Source: Phoronis australis (taxonomy: Eukaryota; Phoronida; Phoronidae). Taken from it: 33,076 nt of DNA. The position numbers and the translations under genes are program-made. The notes under the pieces are model-generated. The model was not told where the DNA came from and searched no databases. It worked only from the letters and a program-made list of their open reading frames with translations. Of this stretch, positions 23,483-33,076 are shown piece by piece. Positions within the stretch are counted from its first letter, which is position 1. Every line of letters starts with the position of its first letter. The stretch spans positions 366,580-399,655 of the forward strand of contig NMRA01000023.1 in NCBI GenBank assembly GCA_002633005.1, in the 5' to 3' direction.

Positions 23483-26400
23483 CTGAAAAAGATCATCAAT
23501 GGATAGTTAATAAGCTGAACACAAAGCAAGCTTACTTACAATGCTTGTTCAGGTTGATGCCCAAGACATCGAGATGCACAAAGCTAGGGAGAGGTCAGTA
23601 AGTAAAGCAGTGACTGGCTTACGAAAATATCAAGTCAGGGGTACTAGTCAACCAGAACGACCCATTTAAGATAACAACCATTGATTTTATCACATGCGAC
23701 CTAAACAAAACATCAGCCAAATATTTACAATGCATTGTTTGTTATGCCGATAAAAGCATATTTGACTTGGCCCGAAACCTGCAACTCAACCCTCAAAAAA
23801 GCACCACCCTGCATCATTTTTAGCAGAGCAAACGCATCAAAGCATGTAATGCCAACCACATCCACCACCTGATTTGGCTTTAATGACTTCAAACAGGCTA
23901 TAACCACCAACTCGAATGCATCGGTACTGTCAAGATGGTTCCTTTTGTGTATTCCCACATTTCACCAGTACTCACACCAAACTAATCTGACAATCAGTAT
24001 CAACAAAATGAAGTTCTCTAAGCCTGAAAATGCATCTCAAATGATTACTGATCTCACCCAGAGACTGGGTGAGATCAGAACGTAAGGTAGTGCCCGCTTG
24101 AAAGGTCATATCTTTCATCATGAGTATGGTCCTACTTGAACTGTCATAAAGGAGAATAATATCTTTTTGGAGGAGTTTCTGCTAATTTGGCACACTTTAC
24201 TTGGTAAAAAATATATAAAGCATTTTTAGTACCTTTCTATAATACCACACCCACATCTACATACAAATATATTTCTATAATACCACAACCACATTTACAT
24301 ATAAATATATATGTGGGCGCAGAAAAATGAAATTACATTAATAGAAGTAACTTTTTTCAAGCCAGGAGAGTAAAAACATAAAATGAACCACAGTAACACG
24401 ACATTATTCAGCCTGGTTTCAAACACCAACTAATTAACAATTACTTCAAAACCCATAACCACCAGGGTTTCCCCTGCGTGTAAACTTCTGGATGGCCCGC
24501 TACGCGTATTTGTGGCCCCGCCACTCGTAAATCATACTCAAATTGACCGCCACACAGCTAATCGTGACAGGGAAACTTCACCGCCACGCAAAAATCGCTA
24601 GTAAAAATTATCGCTAGTAAAAATGATCGCTAGTAATAATGAATAAGTACAAGTCACACGGCACCCTTCGCTGTTTGGGATCTTGAAATGTGCCCCCGTT
24701 AAACACAGTCATTCAATCCCCAATCTCCTTTCGTACCTTGTTTCTGCCTGGTTATCCGACAATGCACATATACTTAATACAGCCGGGGACCAGGCAACGG
24801 CTTCGATACAAATTTTCTAAAATGGGAAAGCGCCTGGGCTCGCTAATGAAGTAAGAAACAGTAAGATTTCTGCTTCATTCATTTTATCGTGTCCAAGTTT
24901 ACAAAAGACATTGTGAATTATACTGCAGGGCATGATATCCAACAGTTTAATCAACCATAGCCCTGCGCCAAAATGACGATATCGAATGTTAACCAGTCTC
25001 AGATTCGTCTGCATGGACTGGATTATTACATCGTCTGCTACGCCGGCCAATGCCAATCCACTATCACTGATTTATGTTTAGCAAGACGGTATCAACGGAA
25101 GTTTCGTTACACTAATTAGTTTATTACGTCTACAAAGTTCAAATATTTTTTGTTCTATGTTTGTCACATCGTGGATATTACTGAATTTTAACTGTTTTTT
25201 GTACTCAAGTGCGACAGAGATCACACTATGCCAGACACTTCATTGCCAAATTGTCTTGCGAAGTGTTCTTTACCCAGATACTTCCACTACATGATGCTCG
25301 GGTTAAGGTCTCGCCCAATTACATCTAATTTTCAAAATTTGCCTGGGAAAGGCCCNCCCCCCCCCCCCCGAATGGGAGCATCTCACTTTATCCCATGCTC
25401 GCATATGGTGCCGGGTTCCGCATCCGCGTGAAGCATTCACCACCACGCTCCTTTCGAAATCCAGCTAATAGGGGGATCCCATTTCTCATATTCGCATGCA
25501 GCAACGGGCTTTGCACCCCGTTTTGGCCATTCACCACCACGCTCCTTGCAAAACCCAGGGAAACACTGACCACTGTCTAATCTGAGTAAGGACGGAGACC
25601 AGTTTTACTTTGATAACAGGTCTAAATCAACAGTTGACAGGCAGCAGGTTTTATACCAGCGTCAAATGGTCAAATACAAAAAATGAAATACGGTACCTAT
25701 AGACTCCAACCACGACCGCGTGATCCCTCTCATAGGGTTCTAGTGTGATCTGTTCTTGTGGTTTAATCTTTTCTCCTTTGAGTTTATTCACTTCTCCAGC
25801 AAACACTGCCTCTGCCTCAGCTGTCGAGTCAATGCAGTTTGCCTGTAGGAGTAAGGTAGACAACTACAGAAGTTTTCAAAATAAACTGTACAAAACCGTG
25901 ACTAAATATCTGTTTCTTTTTAGTAATACTAGAATCCGTTTCAATTTTGGTTAAATCTCGCCACTCAGGTGTTGCTCCACGCACGTTGTCAAAACCACAA
26001 CTTAATGCACAACTCACCTGTAGGCACAATAATGTTCCATTAAATTTTGATAAATATAACTGCCAAAACAGGGCAACTAAACTGTCAAATAACTCTGGCA
26101 AGATGTCTATCCAAGTTTGACAGAGTCTGTCAAAGAGTTCTGCTGCAGTCCATCTAGTTATTTTGAAAACTATTTTACTTGTGACACACAAGACCTATCT
26201 CAGTGCTCACAACAATTTTTTCCATTAATTAAGAAGCCGGCAATTTTGATTGAAAGAGCAAAGCTGTTGACGTGCTACTATTTAGAAAAAAATTAACAAT
26301 ATCATTTAGTAAATCGACCTAAAAGCCATTCCAAAATGCTGATATTCTTTTAAGTAAAATTAAGTACTCAATCAACATATAATTGTACTTAATTTGCATT

Positions 26401-29400
26401 TAAACAACAAATCAATTCGGGACATTTGGTCTTGCCATGTTCATAGTGCTGGAGTCTTTAAAAAGACACGGACACTTTCTCGGAAAATACAGTAATAAGC
26501 AAGTAGTCCCCTGTTCACAGTTTCTCCAATACAATGTTAGGTTTGTTCTTGGCAAGTCCAGTAGCTTGATACAAAATGAACTCTGACCATACGGTCATGA
26601 AACAAAAAAAGCATTCTACTTCATGGCTAGTGCCAAATTCGATGACTTGCAGTCTGAAGTCGTCATGCAATTTAGTAAATATGAGCAGGAGACCGAAACA
26701 AAATCTCCATCCCTTACTCATTCACATTAACGAAAAGGAAAACAAACAAAATGCAAAGTAACAAAACACCATGTTTACTGTTCCTCCTCTTATTTAATAC
26801 AATGGTTTAATGGCACATACTCAGATATAACCTACCTTAATTGAGATGACTATGTGTCCATTATTTTTCAGGAAGTTGTGAGCATTAATAGCTACAATTC
26901 GCGCCTGGTCCGGTTGGGCAACGTCCGCAAATATGGTATCTACCATACCTAAGAAAAGTTAGAGCAATTCACAGTTTCATTGCACAATTACACTGTTACT
27001 GGAAAATGAAATGAACAGCCTTGATTGGGATAATGATCAGTAACACATACAGTTTAAGTAAAAAAATCAGGAATGGTGACAAATTACACCAGCTCAGGCT
27101 CAACTGCTTTCAGAAACCAAATGGTGAAGTAAGACGTGGCCTCGCATTAACCCTTTTTAAAGGAATCATAATAGAAACCTAAGTTTAAGTCCCAAAAACT
27201 TCTTTCCAAATAATACTCCTTCAACACATAATTTTTTCAATGTAAAAAAATTTAAAAAAAAACAGTCAATCGAGCGTGTCATATTTTGATGTTAGTTGTG
27301 TTGAGAAAGAAACCTCAATCAAGTTTGAGTGAACTGAAACAATTTTGGATTTCTGGAGTCACCGCAACAGGACAGTGTACAAGATTTGTCGAACTTTTTG
27401 ACTACCATATCAAAACAACATTGTTGCATACAGGATTGCAAACTAAGAGATCACTTTCAGTCGTTCATTTAATGTTCTAACTGCCAATGTGTGGTAAAAA
27501 TTGTCGAGTAAGGAAACAATGAAAAATTTTTTTTGCTCAAGATTGGGGCTTGTACCAAATTTAGGAAATGGGCAATTCTGTCCATTCCATATTCAGGAAT
27601 TAAGATCAACAAAAACCGACTATTCACTTCGATGTCACTCACTATGGGGGTGTGAGAACACATCACATCAGCACCTACGTTTGATGATTTTATGAATTGC
27701 CAAGCATATTTTCAGACCCTGTTGATACGTAATGAAGTGTATGATGTTTGGGAAGTCTGATGAGCGGCTAAGTCACTCAAAATTTTAACGACTGTCAGAA
27801 ATAGAATTTTTGTCGAAGACAGAAAACTTGCTACAAAGCGCAGTTATGTCTCACCAACAAGCATTCTATATTTGTGAGGGTGTCTGGCATCCTCAATGAT
27901 AGGAATGATATTGGTCCTCTTCTTGGCAACATTCAGCAGATCTCGACCACTTCTATGAGAGAACTCGACTGCATAAACGAGACCCTCCTGCAAATGCAAA
28001 GGGCAGTAGAACTGTTGAAATCTGTATAACCAAATGACTCGTTACTGTGCCAATTACCAACAGTACGCATGCAGATGTAAACTTTTAAATTCTAAATAGC
28101 GAGTTATAATAAAACACAGGTGCAAGTGCCTAGATTAATGCCCTGGTGTTGCTCCACCTACAGACATAATGGGTAAAACGACATTCCCATCTCAAAATGT
28201 CCTGAAATGTTAAACATACTAACTTATGGAAAGACCTGTGGAAAAGTAGATAATGTCAATACAACCTTATACTTCAATGCTCATTTAACACCTGAGAAAG
28301 ACTTCAACTGACATTTGCATTCGTCAGTTCAGCACTTAATTTGGTGACTTGGGAAAAATTCAAAGTCGTCACTGCAAGTATCGCAGTCAGACAATAATTC
28401 CCTCCATGTTTCAAAGTGAGAGTTGACTTCCAAACTTTAAATAACTAAGTTTTCCTAGATTTATTACCTTTGATTCACAATTAACCTATTTATTTCTTGA
28501 AATCAGTGCATTTGCCACCACGATTAAACAGACAGAAGTTGGTGTTATTGGGCAAAAATCGGGCAAGATCTGCAAAATTCAGCCCATGCAGCCGTCTGCA
28601 TTCTATGCCCTGTTTCTTGTTAGTGGGAGCAATTGAGTTGGAGAATGAAGGTGATTTAGTATTCACGTGGGAACTTGGAGAAGTGCAAAAGAATGCGTGG
28701 CTCTACAACGGCCGTTACGTCAGTACTAAGCCTTGGACTTGATTTAGGAGTCTGAGATTTTCAGTTTTGGCAACCTCAGATTTTGTTTGGCAACTGGGAT
28801 TTTTGCCGTCGCAAAATGCGACTTGGCATTTAGCTTATGGTCAAGCGTTGCAGTTACTAGATTTTGAAGAATTACTCAATTACTAGTCCAAGTCATCCTC
28901 ATTCATTTATTCACAAACTCGATACCACGAAATGTCAGGACTCCTGAGGAAAAAACAATGAAGCCAAATTTTTTGAAGACTAGTACCTAATTTTCAAAGG
29001 CACTTTTGGTCAATTTAGCATTAATCTTAAGTGTTTTTAAGCATTTTTAGTAGACTTTTATCACAACAAAATGAATAATTCCTAAAATTGCAAGTGTGAC
29101 CCTGTAAGTCAGTCGTCAAATGTAAACACTGTGTGTCTGATTGATTGTATTGTTGAGGCATTAGTCCGATTACATGTTTATGGCATCATTACCCAAGTCA
29201 GCAAGTAAATTGTTCCATGTATGTAAGAGGGCTCCAACTGAAAATCAGGGCATCAGTCATTGAACAAAGTTGCCAGAACAGAAAAGTTTGAGAACGCAAC
29301 CTACTCAGATCAGATTACATTTTGGTAACATCATTTTGCCAAACTCTTTGTTTAAAGAAATACTATCACCTTTTGGAAATCAAGTAAGACACAAAATAAT

Positions 29401-32278
29401 TTGAGGGAAAGTAAAATGTGCCAAATTGACCATACATGTCTTAAAACATACTGCTCCCTTTTCTTTTTACTTAACATTTTTGGTCTTACTTTTGCACTGG
29501 TTAGCTGGCTAAAATGGAAATTGAATTAAGTTTTGTACTCCCATGAAATCGGTCTCATAATATCCCTAATGGTTGCCATTAATAACATCAAAACCATCAG
29601 CCATTTGAGGAAACACTTCAGTTTTCACTAAACTGCGAATTTGAAAATATCACATGTTGAACTGGCCGAGACTTTAGTTGGTAGGAATTATAAACATCAT
29701 GAGAACAAATTATGGGAGTACAATGTTTTATTTGTTTTTTTGTTTATAGCCAACTAAACAGGGTAAAATGCAGGTTTAAAATTTAATATGAAGAAGTCAA
29801 AAGTCCCGAACCACATCACAAAAAGCTGAAAACCTGAAGTGCTTCCACCGGACAAGCGTCCAAGGATACGATCCCATAGCCAATAGCCCAGTGAATAAGA
29901 TGAAAGCTTTCAAGAATCTTCGATAAGTTCTTATTTGTGTTTAAAAATGACATCCGCAAAACTTACAGGTCCGACGATGTCTGACACGTGACTAACTGTT
30001 GTTCCAGATGCAGCTCCGAGGTATAAAACTTTACTGCCAGGCTTCATGTGGATTTTGTCAACGCCTCCCAAAATGGCTGCTGCAAGCTTTGACCTAAACG
30101 GGTTCCAGGCTCTGTACTCCTTCTTCGCGTCACCTTCCTGGATAAAGAGACAATAACTGACAATACGTGGCAGCATAAGAAGAGCAACTTTGTTGGACAT
30201 AAGTCGTAAATCCCTGAAATCAAATATGTAACATTTCTCACAAACTCATTTTTAACTTGCAAGGTTTGGGAAATAATGCGAGCAAAATTTGGAAATGACA
30301 TTTCCCTACCGACAAGTCACTCCAAGAGTCTACATTTCGGCAATACACCAAACGACAGCTTTTGTTTCGATAATTCCTGACACGATTTATGTTGCACAGT
30401 GATAGGATATTGAAAAAGCCATATTACATACACCAACGGCAATTTTCTTCTCTCCATACACAGCATCACCCGGCACCATGTTCAATGTGACAAGCGCATC
30501 TTCCTTCCCTCGAGCAATGTACACCCCTTCGTGTCTATGTGGTTCAACGACAACAGATTTACCACCACCAAATCCTCCTGTGAAAACAGAAAGTGACATG
30601 TCATAAGCTTGTCGCATCAGTATGGAAACCTAAAATTTTAAACACACGCTTCATCCAGATTGCAGACTTAACCAAAGCCAAGAATTAAATATTCCAGCAA
30701 AAAAGAATACAACTTCCCTTTTTGTAACCTGGATTCATCAATACTAGGTATGTTAATCTTCACTGAACGTTAAATTTGACAATTCTGTAGAAATATACAC
30801 TCACATGAATGTGCAGTAACATTACAGAGCATTGCAACAGTGAAGACAAACATGTCAAATCTTTACTTAACTTGTTGCACCCGTCACTTACCTCTGCCAC
30901 CTCTGCCCCCTCCACGACCCCTTCCGCGACCTCCGCCCCGGTCTCCACCACGCCCACCTATAGTAAACAAATGTGGAATAATATCCGATGACTAAACTTT
31001 ACAGGAAAATTTATGCTCTGTTACCATCATTTACATTTCCCAGCCAATTCAAATTCATTTCACACTTTGTTCATACTTTGTTCACACTCGACAGAATACA
31101 ATTGCTTAGTATGTATATCAAAAGGCACCACTTGCTAACACCACCCTTTAAAACTTTACATTTTCAAACTTAATTAAAAACTTCACAAGAGCTCCATTAC
31201 GACCACAATACAAAAAACAAGAAATGCTAACTTTCTTTACTTCAGAACCAGATTATTTGTGGGGATCAAAAATTTTACTTACAAGAGGAATGCTGGGGCA
31301 CCTGGTAGTGTGAAACAAGATGTCCCAAGGTAATAGCCATATTACTAAAATAGTGCCCAACATTGCTTCATCTAATAATAGGGAAATAGCCAAGTCACAA
31401 TCCATGACTTCCAGACATTGCCATAGCCTCCACAGAAGTTTTTTATACAAACATGCCAATTCCGTTTCTGCATTATACCAGGTAAAAGGAGTGCCTTGAA
31501 CTATCGAGGTCTACTTCATACCTGTGGTTTGCACAATAAAGGGTGCAACACAAATCAGGAACAATTTGTCATTTTCCTTTACAAAATGCACTCCACAAAT
31601 AGTTCTGTACAGAACCTGATTTCAGTTGAAAGTAGTGGTAAACTGTAACATCTCGAAACACACATACAATGTTAAGAGTGGGACTACCACCCTGGCTCTT
31701 GGAACTAGAAGCTCTATGTATAAAAGAACATTCGACTCACCTCTGGGGCTAAAGCCTCCACCTCGGCCACCTCTGAAGCCGCCACCACCACCACCCCGGG
31801 GACTGAAACCTCCTGGAACAAATGCAGGGTATTACGCATAAGAACTGCCAATTAATTATCTTTAATGAGGAACTTCTATTAAGGTAAATTTTGAAATTTT
31901 TGGAGGTGCATCAAAAATGACCATTTTTAAAAGCCAAATGACAATAAAATCCCATTTTAATAAACTTGTAAAACATGATAGCAAAATGCACTAATATATT
32001 ACATGACTGTAATTTACGAAATGCTCGTAACTTAGTGTGTTCTAAACTGACGATTAAAACAGGAAAAGATAATATTCAATGTTAACTTCGGTATCAGATT
32101 CCAAAATTATTTATGGTCTAACGAAGTGTTCAGAAACTTCATGGACTCTCAAATTTTAAAGCTCAATAATCAGCACACAAATACTAGAACCTCAATCTAA
32201 AACTCCACTTACCTCTGCCTCCTCTACCACCACGACCCCCACGGTCAAAACCACCTCGGCCACCTCTTGGTGAAAAAC
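23464..32278 (-). CDS. FBL: Fibrillarin, box C/D snoRNP 2'-O-methyltransferase; first exon not seen
   Basis: Nucleolar SAM-dependent methyltransferase that modifies rRNA at sites chosen by box C/D guides. Exons in transcript order: 32278-32213, 31812-31741, 30957-30892, 30577-30432, 30137-29967, 27987-27855, 26948-26836, 25842-25697 and 23482-23464. All join in frame and give 309 residues plus a partial first codon. The first three encode the glycine/arginine-rich domain. The core reads [21 protein letters not shown], then [22 protein letters not shown] motif [57 protein letters not shown] and [20 protein letters not shown], ending VYRAPPKK. The frame opens with a split glycine codon followed by FSPRGG, so the missing exon should encode only a Met-Lys-Pro-Gly-like start; it is probably beyond 33076. 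Human fibrillarin has 321 residues, so little is missing. It is convergent with the DDX6-like gene. Confidence 0.96.
24048..24078. other. Perfect 14-bp hairpin with 3-nt loop
   Basis: CTGATCTCACCCAG (24048-24061) is followed by AGA and then its exact complement (24065-24078). It lies in the last fibrillarin intron. On the minus strand a consensus C box (ATGATGA, 24115-24121) lies about 40 bases upstream of a CTGA in the arm. I do not think that makes a snoRNA. Function unknown. Confidence 0.85.
24234..24309. repeat. Tandem duplication, 38-bp unit
   Basis: Two adjacent 38-bp units beginning TTTCTATAATACCACA (24234 and 24272) differ at a few positions. They lie in the last fibrillarin intron. 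Confidence 0.85.
24593..24637. repeat. Three 16-bp tandem units
   Basis: ATCGCTAGTAAAAAT-like units are repeated three times with small changes inside the putative transposon of the last fibrillarin intron. Confidence 0.8.
25356..25369. other. Undetermined base next to a 13-C homopolymer
   Basis: One n at 25356 is followed by thirteen C residues. It probably marks an unresolved homopolymer or a joined gap, so sequence and length around it are not reliable. Confidence 0.9.
28760..28855 (-). repeat. Diverged relative of the 32632 element (fibrillarin intron)
   Basis: The + strand reads TGGGATTTTTGCCGTCGCAA, then AATGCGACTTGGC, which is the reverse complement of the start of the 32632 element with several substitutions and a small deletion. 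The open frame ending at 28742 abuts it and has no recognisable domain. Confidence 0.5.
30892..32278 (-). other. FBL: Three symmetric RGG/GAR exons of fibrillarin
   Basis: Exons 32278-32213 (66 bp), 31812-31741 (72 bp) and 30957-30892 (66 bp) all begin and end in phase 1 and all end CAGAG before a GTAAGT or GTGAGT donor. They encode [17 protein letters not shown]-, [17 protein letters not shown]- and [19 protein letters not shown]-like segments. The first two share the FSPRGG start, which suggests exon duplication. Skipping any one keeps the frame. The middle exon has a CAGGAG tandem acceptor (exon start 31812 or 31809), one glycine different. Confidence 0.85.
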
Positions 32279-32332
32279 CTGAAAATGGAATTATTATTCA
32301 AATTATTATTATCATGATTACCATTGTAAATC

Positions 32333-32470
32333 TACCAAGACTTGAACTAGGGTTCCCCGTGTGACAGTCGAGCGTCTAAATAGTTCGGTCAACAGGCAAC
32401 TGTCACTTGGCAAGCAATTCATACGACTCTAGTCTCTAACTCACACCCGGAAGTCATGCATCACAACACT
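32333..32470 (-). mobile_element. tRNA-derived SINE-like repeat, copy 2 (fibrillarin intron 1)
   Basis: On the minus strand it reads TTGACCGAACTATTTAGACG (A-box region), CGACTGTCACACGG (anticodon-arm-like) and TAGTTCAAGTCTTGG (B box). It shares GCTTGCCAAGTG and the GACTTCCGG segment with copy 1 at 3239-3385. The B box is better preserved here and the A box better in copy 1. Confidence 0.72.
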
Positions 32471-32631
32471 CCTCCCCTTCTATGGCTCAAGCATGCCACC
32501 TTGCCCTCAGGTCTGCCACATCTCTAGTTGCTGGAGCATGGCTCTGTCTTTCCCAACAGGAGTTCTGACATCTCATCTGGTTGTGGATTCTACTGCTGTT
32601 GGGCTCAAATGCGGATAAATGTGACGATATC

Positions 32632-32765
32632 CAGGGCTCGACGTTATTAAAATCGCCAGGTCGCATTTTGCGACCTAGCAAAAATCCCAGGTCGCATTTT
32701 CAAAATCCAGCTCGCATTCGTAAATGCCAGGTCGCAAAATTTTCCCGCCATTTTTACGCGCCAAA
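32632..32765 (+). mobile_element. hAT-like element end with repeated AGGTCGCATTTT motifs
   Basis: It begins CAGGGCTCGACGTT, a hAT-like terminus, and contains a TCGCATTTTGCGA palindrome followed by several copies of an AGGTCGCATTTT-like motif about 30 bases apart. A diverged relative lies in the opposite orientation at about 28760-28855. The other end is not located. Confidence 0.5.
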
Positions 32766-33076
32766 ATAGATTTTTTAGATCATCGACAAATTGCTCTTAC
32801 TTGCAGCGTTAAATACTCACAAATTTCGGATCTCAAAATTGACTTCATTCATACAGGTACGGCCTTACTGTTCTTCACGACCGCCATTGAAAGACTCTAG
32901 AGCGCAAGGCAAGTTGCAGACGTGAAAGTTGAATCAGTGCTCTCTAACTGACTTGTGCATTCGAGTAGCTAAACTTGCGATGTGAAAAGGGAGAAAATGC
33001 CCCTTGAAAAAGTATCCGGGATATTTTTAGATCTGGCCTGCTACTGGTTGTCATCAAAGTCGTTAACGATTCAAAC
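32766..33076. other. Right edge, probably fibrillarin intron 1
   Basis: I looked on the minus strand for an ATG exon ending in a phase-1 donor that would supply a Met-Lys-Pro-Gly-like start and found none. The stretch is therefore most likely still intron. Confidence 0.4.

Larger units (their letters stand above)
24463..25568. mobile_element. Possible non-autonomous DNA transposon in the last fibrillarin intron
   Basis: The left end reads CAGGGTTTCCCCTG and the reverse complement of the right end reads CAGTGTTTCCCTGG, so the termini form an imperfect inverted repeat of hAT type. ACCAC flanks both sides, shorter than the usual 8-bp hAT duplication. Inside are a 16-bp tandem repeat (24593-24637), a duplicated CACCACGCTCCTT segment (about 25430 and 25527) and an undetermined base next to a poly-C run. 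The assignment is tentative. Confidence 0.35.

Noticed and set aside
27585-27680. Possible snoRNA on the minus strand in a fibrillarin intron (GTGATGT with a distant CTGA)
   Set aside because: No terminal stem, no internal C'/D' pair and no recognised guide.
30809-30991. Plus-strand Ser/Thr/Pro/Ala-rich frame
   Set aside because: It is the antisense shadow of a fibrillarin RGG exon; glycine/arginine codons read backwards give Ser, Thr, Pro and Ala.
31626-31841. Plus-strand proline-rich frame ([14 protein letters not shown])
   Set aside because: Antisense of the second GAR exon of fibrillarin.
32437-32460. ATGACTTCCGG before GTGTGAG as a fibrillarin start exon
   Set aside because: It leaves phase 2 while the next exon needs phase 1, and it lies inside the SINE-like repeat.

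Overview
This window is nuclear DNA from an animal. The genes are split by introns of 0.3-3 kb with GT-AG (one GC-AG) junctions, the gaps hold many MITE-, SINE- and hAT-like repeats, and the two recognisable proteins are metazoan-type. I cannot name the species; an invertebrate with a mid-sized, repeat-rich genome fits best.

Layout. Positions 1-6.8 kb hold no recognisable gene apart from one weak candidate terminal exon on the minus strand near 441-483, plus dispersed repeats. From 6.85 to 17.54 kb (+ strand) lies a complete DDX6/Me31B/Dhh1 DEAD-box helicase gene: nine coding exons, 443 residues, all helicase motifs, probably a 5' non-coding part and a long 3' UTR. From about 22.95 to beyond 33.08 kb (- strand, convergent) lies a fibrillarin gene. 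Nine coding exons are visible: three RGG/GAR exons, five methyltransferase exons and a 19-nt last coding exon. Its first exon, expected to encode only the initiator Met and about three residues, is not seen and probably lies past the right edge.

The most interesting content is inside the helicase introns. Introns 2, 3, 4, 5 and 6 each carry one copy of the same box C/D snoRNA, with C, D', C' and D boxes and, in four of five, a terminal stem. The D' guide matches the U38 (SNORD38) antisense element and the D guide matches the U48 (SNORD48) antisense element. The predicted targets are two large-subunit rRNA 2'-O-methylation sites ten nucleotides apart (human 28S A1858 and C1868). One RNA therefore appears to combine two specificities that vertebrates keep in two separate snoRNAs. 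The enzyme that box C/D guides direct, fibrillarin, is encoded by the convergent neighbour.

Other structure includes two copies of a ~490-bp hAT-like element (4999-5495, 12804-13283); two copies of a 135-bp foldback MITE (8080-8216, 11012-11146); two tRNA-derived SINE-like copies (3239-3385, 32333-32470); a ~430-bp-period repeat array in intron 6 carrying CTCF-like motifs, with an inverted diverged counterpart at about 21.9-22.8 kb; four perfect 40-bp tandem repeats in intron 8; and several short tandem repeats and hairpins. Sequence matches to rRNA, U38, U48, DDX6 and fibrillarin are from memory of those families, not from a search.
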